This document shows positions 54,848 through 59,743 of a DNA stretch of 59,743 bases, in pieces. The translations under genes were made by a program, and so were the position numbers. The stretch is from Flavobacteriales bacterium. GTDB lineage: Bacteria; Bacteroidota; Bacteroidia; Flavobacteriales; TMED113. Positions within the stretch are counted from its first letter, which is position 1. Each line of letters starts with the position of its first letter. The stretch lies in NCBI GenBank assembly GCA_002714185.1, contig PAWM01000016.1, positions 102,045 through 161,787 on the forward strand, written 5' to 3'. Under the pieces are notes generated by a model that worked only from the letters and a program-made list of their open reading frames with translations, did no database searches and had not been told where the DNA came from.

Positions 54848-55294
54848 ATGAATAATAAAATACCTCCCCCAATTGTAACATTAATATCTGGTTTAGGAAT
54901 CTATTTATCCAGGAATCTTTTCCCTAATCATTATGGGCTTATACTAGATGTTTTTAGTGTTTTATTATTAATCTGCGGAATTATTATTATTCGCACAGCT
55001 TTTTTGTCATTTAAAAATCATCAAACTACTATTAACCCATTAAATCTTACCAAGACATCATCGTTAGTTACTACAGGGGTTTTTAAATATACTAGAAATC
55101 CCATGTATCTTGGAATGGTATTTATATTATTATCAATCACCTTAAAATTTAATCTTTATGGTGGTCTAATTGTTATATTGTTCTTCTTTTATTTTATTAC
55201 AAAATTTCAAATAAGTCCTGAAGAGAAAGCTATGGAAAACCTATTTGGAGAAGAATTCAAAAACTACAAAAAAACAACTAGACGGTGGCTATAA
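54848..55294 (+). CDS. Isoprenylcysteine carboxyl methyltransferase-family membrane protein
   Basis: 148 residues, about four membrane helices, ending in the family block TTGVFKYTRNPMYLGMVF, then EEKAMENLFGEEFKNYKKTT. The RNPMYLG and E-x-F-G-x-E-(F/Y) elements form the SAM site of ICMT/PEMT-like methyltransferases. The substrate in bacteria is unknown, perhaps a lipid. It sits behind a promoter block that elsewhere drives secreted proteins. Confidence 0.85.
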   Translation: MNNKIPPPIVTLISGLGIYLSRNLFPNHYGLILDVFSVLLLICGIIIIRTAFLSFKNHQTTINPLNLTKTSSLVTTGVFKYTRNPMYLGMVFILLSITLKFNLYGGLIVILFFFYFITKFQISPEEKAMENLFGEEFKNYKKTTRRWL

Positions 55295-55299
55295 TATAT

Positions 55300-55365
55300 T
55301 TCCCTTTTAATACTAAAGCAATTATATCAGAGGTGTGAATAAATAATTACTCCTTCTTTCTATTA
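55300..55365 (+). pseudogene. Orphan cassette head: promoter block plus broken signal-peptide start
   Basis: TTTCCCTTTTAATACTAAAG (55299-55318) corresponds to the repeated promoter block. GTG (55335) then opens GTG AAT AAA TAA TTA CTC CTT CTT, a copy of the signal start of the 52229 gene (ATG AAT AAA TTA TTA CTT CTT) with a stop in the fourth codon. No open body follows. Remnant of a lost secreted-protein gene. Confidence 0.6.
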
Positions 55366-55460
55366 AAAAAATCTAATAGATCGATTTTTTGAAGAACTTA
55401 TTCTAGAACGATTATTCCTTATCATTTTTTTTTTATTATTGTTTAGCTAACTTTTATTCT

Positions 55461-56054
55461 ATGAAAAAAATTATCTTATTGTTTGTGTTTTTTTTTAGTA
55501 TGTTTTCATCTTATGCACAACAAAATACAATTTCATCATTAGGTATAATAGGCAATTTCGGAAGTGTCTATAATTTTTTGAATATTTTAAGCAATGATCT
55601 AGATAATCTAGAACATAGGCTTCCTGAATTAGTTGATAATTATTTAATCCTACAATTCAAACAACGTAACAGAATACGAACTAATGTCCTTGAGCTAGGA
55701 TTTAATCCAAATAATGAAACTTATCATGCTGGTTTTGATTTTGGGTTTAATAGGTCCTTTCGTGTTTCTGAGAATCTCTATGGTGTTTATGGTGGTGTTG
55801 GATATCTTGATATTAGGGGTTCTTATACGAATTTTTCTTTTGAAGATTTTGACATCTCTGAAAATGATTATAATATAAATTTTGATTGTGGAGGATTTTT
55901 TGGATTTTATTATAGCATTATCCCAGATTTAATTGGGGTTTCTGCTATAAATCATTTTGTCTTAAATATTTATTTAAATAACGATACTTACTTTAATGGG
56001 GGGGGGTATCTGAATGTTAGTAGAACAGAGTTAAGTTTGTATTTTGAATTTTAA
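55461..56054 (+). CDS. Exported, probably outer-membrane protein
   Basis: 197 residues. Signal MKKIILLFVFFFSMFSSYAQ. The mature part is strand-rich with aromatic-glycine patterns: VLELGFNPNNETYHAGFDFG, LYGVYGGVGYLDIRGSY, NFDCGGFFGFYYSIIPDL, ending in SRTELSLYFEF with a C-terminal Phe, like small Bacteroidota beta-barrels. No family name and no T9SS-like tail. Confidence 0.65.
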   Translation: MKKIILLFVFFFSMFSSYAQQNTISSLGIIGNFGSVYNFLNILSNDLDNLEHRLPELVDNYLILQFKQRNRIRTNVLELGFNPNNETYHAGFDFGFNRSFRVSENLYGVYGGVGYLDIRGSYTNFSFEDFDISENDYNINFDCGGFFGFYYSIIPDLIGVSAINHFVLNIYLNNDTYFNGGGYLNVSRTELSLYFEF

Positions 56055-56111
56055 TATTTTCACATAAATAGAGGGTTAAGAGGAATACTTCCCTTTCAAT
56101 ACTAAAACCAG

Positions 56112-56119
56112 TATATTTG
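56112..56119 (+). promoter_or_regulatory. -7 box TATATTTG before the DUF4177-like gene at 56136
   Basis: Exact repeated block CTTTCAATACTAAAACCAG then TATATTTG. The ATG is 16 bases downstream, so this transcript would have a short leader. Confidence 0.6.
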
Positions 56120-56135
56120 AATAAAATTATTAATT

Positions 56136-56300
56136 ATGGTAGAGTATAAAGTCGTTGGGGTGTATGATTGGTGGTCAGCACAATCTTTAGCAAAAAAAAT
56201 GGAAACAGAATTAAATCATCATTCAAAAGATGGTTGGACCCTAGATAGTTTTGAATTAGGTCACTTTGGATATTGTGCAATTATGACTTTAAAAAAGTAA
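56136..56300 (+). CDS. DUF4177-like micro-protein
   Basis: 54 residues: MVEYKVVGVYDWWSAQSLAK, then METELNHHSKDGWTLDSFEL and GHFGYCAIMTLKK. The YKVV start, the N-x-x-x-x-x-GW-x-L turn and the final A-x-x-x-L-K-K match DUF4177 proteins. Function unknown. It ends one base before the ATG of the secreted protein at 56302, so the two are co-transcribed and probably coupled. Confidence 0.7.
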   Translation: MVEYKVVGVYDWWSAQSLAKKMETELNHHSKDGWTLDSFELGHFGYCAIMTLKK

Positions 56301-56301
56301 A

Positions 56302-57504
56302 ATGAAAAAACTATTACTCCTTCTTATTATTCCTTTTTTAAGCTTTGGGCAAGATTTATGTGAGGGAGTTACTGTGGAAATAAATAGTGTAACTGACTCT
56401 ACACTAAATATTGTGATTTCTACAGTAAATAGTCCCGATTTTTGGTGTAGCTATTGTGGGCTTGTGTTAAGAGACAATAATGACAATATCGTTGCGATAG
56501 AAAATCCTTATGATGGTGGAAGCTTTTATGGACTAGCAGGGGGATATAGTGAATTAAGGGGACTTGAAATAATTAATAGTATTGATTTACCTTTTGAGGG
56601 TGTACTCCATGCTATGAACGGATTAATGCCAAATGTAATGGTAGATGAAAACTTTAATGTTAATCCCTTAAACCCAATAGACATGGTAGATGGGGATATC
56701 CCTTTTACATTGTGTTCATGGGAATTTAATTTAATAGAGGGGTGTACAGATGAATCTGCATGTAACTACGATGAATTAGCAACTCAAGATGATGGCAGTT
56801 GTCAATATCCTGGTAATGTATGTATGCAGTCTATCTTATGTCTACCCTCCTTAAGTATAGAGCTAGTAGATATTGGTTTTTTTGATAATGAATGTAATTG
56901 TGTTCAGACTGTGGGATGTATGGATCCAGAGGCATGTAATTATATTGCCACAGCAACTAGTGAAGCAGAAGTCGTAGTCTGCCTAACTTCGTGTATATAT
57001 CCCGGTGAACAACCGGATACCGACCCCGATAATTTATCCCCTGTTGCCATAGGGTGGTGTTATGAGATTAGCATAGAATGTGAGTGTTGCTATACAGATC
57101 CAGGAGATACTGATGGAGACGGTATTTTAAATTTTCAATTTAATGATGATGGCAGTACCTTATCAATTCTTGATACTGACATTGATGGTGATGGTATTCT
57201 TAATGAAGTTGACTCAGACATTGATGGTGATGGTATTCTTAATGAAGTTGATGACGAGATGTTTACTGGTTCTTTATACATATGCGGATGCATAGATGAA
57301 GATGCTTGCAACTATAACCCAAATGCATTGTTAAGTAATAATAGTTGTCTCTATAATGATGGGTGCACAAATATCCTGGAAATATTTGACTCTAAAAACC
57401 TACTCCTCTCAATAGACCTTCTAGGAAGAAAAACCACTAACAAAGGCTTCCAATTACACATCTATGATGATGGCTCTGTGGAGAAAAAATATCTTATAAA
57501 ATAA
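56302..57504 (+). CDS. Secreted Cys-rich calcium-binding-repeat protein with a T9SS-like tail
   Basis: 400 residues. Signal MKKLLLLLIIPFLSFGQ. An N-terminal beta domain (about 20-145, TDSTLNIVISTVNSPDFWCS), then three copies of the GCxDxxACNY unit (EGCTDESACNYDELATQDD, VGCMDPEACNYIATATS, CGCIDEDACNYNPNALLS) alternate with Cys-rich linkers. A thrombospondin type 3-like stretch includes two 13-residue repeats (DIDGDGILNEVDS/D). Tail: LSIDLLGRKT, then GFQLHIYDDGSVEKKYLIK. Probably an extended calcium-stabilised surface protein. Confidence 0.78.
   Translation: MKKLLLLLIIPFLSFGQDLCEGVTVEINSVTDSTLNIVISTVNSPDFWCSYCGLVLRDNNDNIVAIENPYDGGSFYGLAGGYSELRGLEIINSIDLPFEGVLHAMNGLMPNVMVDENFNVNPLNPIDMVDGDIPFTLCSWEFNLIEGCTDESACNYDELATQDDGSCQYPGNVCMQSILCLPSLSIELVDIGFFDNECNCVQTVGCMDPEACNYIATATSEAEVVVCLTSCIYPGEQPDTDPDNLSPVAIGWCYEISIECECCYTDPGDTDGDGILNFQFNDDGSTLSILDTDIDGDGILNEVDSDIDGDGILNEVDDEMFTGSLYICGCIDEDACNYNPNALLSNNSCLYNDGCTNILEIFDSKNLLLSIDLLGRKTTNKGFQLHIYDDGSVEKKYLIK
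57178..57254 (+). repeat. Two 39-bp tandem units coding for DIDGDGILNEVD
   Basis: GACATTGATGGTGATGGTAT and TCTTAATGAAGTTGA recur 39 bases apart with about 35 identical bases each. Period is a multiple of three, so copy changes keep the frame. Confidence 0.85.
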
Positions 57505-57506
57505 AA

Positions 57507-57586
57507 GCCTATCAAAAATCACCTAGTTTGAATTAGACACTAGACTAACACTTCCCTTTCAATACTAAAACCAGTATATTTGAAAT
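57507..57586 (+). repeat. Promoter block, copy 1 of the closely matching pair
   Basis: About 80 bp from GCCTATCAAAAATCACCTAG through CTAACACTTCCCTTTCAATA to CCAGTATATTTGAAAT, directly before ATG 57587. Copy 2 at 59020-59099 is nearly identical. Shorter or degenerate copies precede 52229, 54550, 54832, 55335 and 56136. Confidence 0.85.
57575..57582 (+). promoter_or_regulatory. -7 box TATATTTG, four bases before the ATG at 57587
   Basis: Core of copy 1 of the repeated promoter block, in the leaderless arrangement. Confidence 0.6.
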
Positions 57587-58909
57587 ATGAAAAAACTACT
57601 ATTACTATTTCTTATTATTCCTTTTTTAAGTTTCTCTCAAGGAATTTCAACCCTAACTCAATTAAGTGACTATGTTTATTTTAAGGAAATAAGTATCCCT
57701 GATCAAGCATATGAGTGGAATAAACGAAATTATATATCTAATATATATATCACTAAAGATGATAAGTACCTTATTGTAGATATGAATATGAATCCAAGTA
57801 CCATAGCTGTTTATGATTTTAAAACATTTGATTTAATGAATGTTTTTAAAGTTCCTGGGATTATATATAACCTATTTTATGAAGACAGTTTATTCTATAT
57901 AGATGGCAGTGTAACTCCCCTTTTTATACGTGCTAAATATAAACTGGATCTAGTAGCTAATAAAGTAAGTAAGACAAAAAATAATCGCAAATACTCTTGG
58001 AAGAATCCAAATAATGGAGATCATAAATGTACACGCATTCATCCAGAAAGAGAGGGGGTTCATTTTTATAAAAATTATGCTTTAACAAAAGTTCAAGACA
58101 AACTTGTCTTTTTTACTAGGGATGAGGATGATAAAAATAGACTATTAGGTGATAGTAAAGAAACTGAAAACTTAGATTCTCAACCTGAATTAAATTTAAA
58201 AGGGATCTATTATGCCTTAATAATTGGTTCGGAGGATTATTTAAGTGAAATTGGGGCTCTTGATCATCCTGTAAATGATGCTGAAAAGTTATATAAAATT
58301 TTAACCACCCATTACACCTTTAACAAGGATAATGTAACCTTACTAAAGAATCCTACCAGGGATGATATTCTATCTCAATTAGATAATCTTCTAAATACTA
58401 TAGGCGAATATGATAACTTTTTGATTTTTTATGCTGGCCATGGATATTGGGATGATCAATTCCAAGAAGGTTATTGGCTCCCAGTAAATGCAACAAAGTC
58501 AGGTCGTGGTGCATGGATCTCTAACAGTACTATCCAAAGTTACTTAAGGGCCATTGGTGCACAAAATACATTATTGATAACTGATGCATGTTTTGCTGGA
58601 TCTATTTTTAAAACACGAACAGCATTTTCCAATAATGAAAATAAGGCTATGAAAGATTTATATTATACACCTAGTTGCAAAGCTATTACAAGTGGAAATA
58701 TGACTGAAGTCCCTGATAAAAGTGTTTTTATTAATTATCTAGGTGATCGATTAATTAAAAATAAAAACCGATACTTAACTTCAGAGCAATTGTTTTCAAG
58801 TTTCAAAATGGCAGTTATTAATAATAGTTCTAATCTGCAAATTCCACAATTTGGAGTAGTCCGAGAAACTGGTGATCAGGGAGGCGATTTCGTTTTTCAA
58901 AAAAAATAA
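57587..58909 (+). CDS. Exported caspase-family (C14) peptidase
   Basis: 440 residues. Signal MKKLLLLFLIIPFLSFSQ, a region of about 180 residues without a recognised fold (YLIVDMNMNPSTIAVYDF suggests beta-propeller-like strands), then a caspase domain: KGIYYALIIGSEDY, DHPVNDAEKLYKIL, FLIFYAGHGYWDD with His285 and LLITDACFAGSIF with Cys335, the catalytic pair. Metacaspase-like enzymes cut after basic residues. The stop codon lies inside a 51-bp repeat shared with the tRNA-Asn flank. No T9SS-like tail, so it is probably periplasmic. Confidence 0.85.
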   Translation: MKKLLLLFLIIPFLSFSQGISTLTQLSDYVYFKEISIPDQAYEWNKRNYISNIYITKDDKYLIVDMNMNPSTIAVYDFKTFDLMNVFKVPGIIYNLFYEDSLFYIDGSVTPLFIRAKYKLDLVANKVSKTKNNRKYSWKNPNNGDHKCTRIHPEREGVHFYKNYALTKVQDKLVFFTRDEDDKNRLLGDSKETENLDSQPELNLKGIYYALIIGSEDYLSEIGALDHPVNDAEKLYKILTTHYTFNKDNVTLLKNPTRDDILSQLDNLLNTIGEYDNFLIFYAGHGYWDDQFQEGYWLPVNATKSGRGAWISNSTIQSYLRAIGAQNTLLITDACFAGSIFKTRTAFSNNENKAMKDLYYTPSCKAITSGNMTEVPDKSVFINYLGDRLIKNKNRYLTSEQLFSSFKMAVINNSSNLQIPQFGVVRETGDQGGDFVFQKK

Positions 58910-58951
58910 AAGCACCCACTTTCGTAGATGCTTTATCTGTTGCTCCCCCTC
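58901..58951. repeat. 51-bp exact copy of the tRNA-Asn 3' end, spacer and terminator
   Basis: Identical to 59628-59678. It holds the last codons and stop of the caspase gene (AAA AAA TAA), a hairpin (58909-58934) and eight bases of the tRNA 3' end (CTCCCCCT). Beyond 58951 the two copies differ. Confidence 0.9.
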
Positions 58952-59019
58952 CTGGACCTATTTCAAACCACTTACTAAAAGATTTAGAGGTTTTTCATCT
59001 GTTATATAGAGATATTCAG

Positions 59020-59099
59020 GCCTATCAAAAATCACCTAGTTTGAATTGAGCACTAGACTAACACTTCCCTTTCAATACTAAAACCTTTATATTTGAAGT
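59020..59099 (+). repeat. Promoter block, copy 2
   Basis: Same block as 57507-57586, with only a few differences (AATTGAGCACTAG for AATTAGACACTAG; CCTTTATATTTG for CCAGTATATTTG). Directly before ATG 59100. Confidence 0.85.
59088..59095 (+). promoter_or_regulatory. -7 box TATATTTG, four bases before the ATG at 59100
   Basis: Core of copy 2 of the repeated promoter block. Confidence 0.6.
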
Positions 59100-59636
59100 A
59101 TGAAAAAACTTTTCTTTTTATGTGCATTTCTATTTATTTCTATACAAATGGCTGCGCAAATTAATATTGTTGATCCAAAGGATAAAGATGTACAATCAAC
59201 TTTTGAGCTTATTGGGGAAAAAAAACTATTTGGCAAAACTGTAATTGTCTGTGAAAAACAAAAAGCCTCAGATTTTGTTAATGATCGGTATTATTTTAAA
59301 TTCACATCTGTACCCATAAAAATCTATGCTTTTGATTGCTCGTTTTCCTTTAAAAATTTAGATAATGCATTTGAAAACTTTGCTAATTTATGTATTGATG
59401 GATTTGATAATCCTCCTGAAAAAGAAGATAGCCGAGCAAAATATGGATATTATGAAGTTGAACTAGAAGACGGAAATGTATTTATTGAGTATGATACCAG
59501 TGGTATCGGAGTTGCTATGAGGTTTACATATTTTGAGTCTGGGCAAAAATTAAAAAGCACTGTGTTTATGTATAAAAAAGCTGCTTTGCAACTTTTTGGT
59601 AGGTCTAAAAAAAATAAAAGGAAATCTAAAAAATAA
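59100..59636 (+). CDS. Exported protein of unknown function with a basic C-terminus
   Basis: 178 residues. Signal MKKLFFLCAFLFISIQMAAQ. The mature part begins INIVDPKDKDVQSTFELIGE and has beta-type segments (DRYYFKFTSVPIKIYAFDC, KYGYYEVELEDGNVFIEYD), ending in GRSKKNKRKSKK, a strongly basic tail in place of the T9SS-like tail. No family recognised. Its stop codon overlaps the terminator of the opposite tRNA gene. Confidence 0.6.
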   Translation: MKKLFFLCAFLFISIQMAAQINIVDPKDKDVQSTFELIGEKKLFGKTVIVCEKQKASDFVNDRYYFKFTSVPIKIYAFDCSFSFKNLDNAFENFANLCIDGFDNPPEKEDSRAKYGYYEVELEDGNVFIEYDTSGIGVAMRFTYFESGQKLKSTVFMYKKAALQLFGRSKKNKRKSKK

Positions 59637-59661
59637 AAGCACCCACTTTCGTAGATGCTTT
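59628..59661 (-). terminator. Intrinsic terminator of tRNA-Asn, also covering the 3' end of the 59100 gene
   Basis: On the minus strand: an 11-bp stem, AAAGCATCTAC paired with GTGGGTGCTTT (two or more G-T pairs), closed by a GAAA tetraloop, followed by a T-rich tract TTTTATTTTTT. The reverse direction has only TTTATCTGTT, so it may stop + strand transcripts less well. Confidence 0.85.
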
Positions 59662-59669
59662 ATCTGTTG

Positions 59670-59743
59670 CTCCCCCTCTAGGACTCGAACCTAGGACCCT
59701 CTGATTAACAGTCAGATGCTCTAACCAACTGAGCTAAGGAGGA
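59670..59743 (-). tRNA. tRNA-Asn (anticodon GTT)
   Basis: A 74-nt cloverleaf read 59743 to 59670. The acceptor TCCTCCT pairs with AGGGGGA, D arm GCTC/GAGC, anticodon stem TCTGA/TCAGA around loop CTGTTAA (anticodon GTT), T arm CTAGG/CCTAG with loop TTCGAGT, discriminator G. No CCA is encoded. It is complete, ending exactly at the last base of the window. The next bases on its 3' side are a 8-nt spacer and the terminator. Confidence 0.95.

Noticed and set aside
45143-57586. Integron-type cassette array
   Set aside because: No integrase gene and no attC-like imperfect inverted repeats were seen; shared ends include coding sequence, unlike integron cassettes.
58901-59743. Prophage or integrative element attachment sites at tRNA-Asn
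   Set aside because: No integrase or phage genes in reach; the repeat is mostly the terminator and only eight bases of the tRNA. Kept only as a weaker finding.

Overview
The window looks like a chromosome segment from an AT-rich, compact, probably marine member of the Flavobacteriales (Bacteroidota). Evidence: lineage-typical genes (DUF4271 beside hemD, DUF3098 beside ftsX, a Lacal_2735-type small protein, a DnaG primase without zinc ligands), almost no Shine-Dalgarno sequences, the Bacteroidota -7 promoter element TAnnTTTG, and secreted proteins ending in type IX secretion (T9SS)-like tails. The family cannot be fixed from the sequence alone; the DGSVEKK tails suggest the Crocinitomicaceae/Cryomorphaceae side of the order.

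Layout. Positions 1-31573 are a dense core with many 4-14 bp gene overlaps. In order: gcdH (-, broken); DUF4271-hemD-rnpA-yidD-ctpA-O-antigen ligase (+); tdk-alr (-); rsmI-DAHP synthase (+); ftsX-DUF3098-uppP-truB(frameshifted)-queA-ispD-rlmN-polyprenyl synthase-dnaG (-); leuS, a 10-bp repeat array, DUF3108, tryptophan dioxygenase and M23 peptidase (+); LD-carboxypeptidase, rRNA pseudouridine synthase, histidine kinase, hemW, cyclase and ispG (-); metG (+). Isoprenoid synthesis (ispD, ispG, polyprenyl synthase), wall-lipid recycling (uppP) and translation/RNA modification dominate.

Positions 31579-59743 are accessory. Many small membrane, lipoprotein and secreted-protein genes surround a umuDC SOS polymerase pair and a TonB receptor. 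The unifying element is a set of nine secreted proteins (32244, 35922, 37312, 45143, 46216, 48592, 52229, 53268, 56302). They share a near-identical signal peptide (MKKLLLLLIIPFLSFGQ type) and a short C-terminal tail of the form hDhLGR...YxDGSVEKKYhhK. Their bodies are unrelated: three PHB-depolymerase-like esterases, another alpha/beta hydrolase, a CotH kinase-like protein, an Ig-like protein and calcium-binding-repeat proteins.

The DNA at the two ends of these genes is also repeated: a promoter block, the signal-peptide codons, the tail codons and the 3' flank. Orphan fragments of it (a tail without a gene at 54423-54467 and a head without a gene at 55300-55365) lie between intact genes. 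This suggests an array in which bodies are exchanged or lost between conserved ends. A further pattern is TAnnTTT(G/A), then exactly four bases, then ATG, which implies leaderless mRNAs for many genes here. The window ends on a tRNA-Asn gene (minus strand) whose terminator is duplicated 727 bp away.

Three reading-frame lesions (gcdH TAG, truB poly-A frameshift, cotH TAA just before its tail) and a lost TOPRIM aspartate in DnaG should be checked against reads before biological interpretation.
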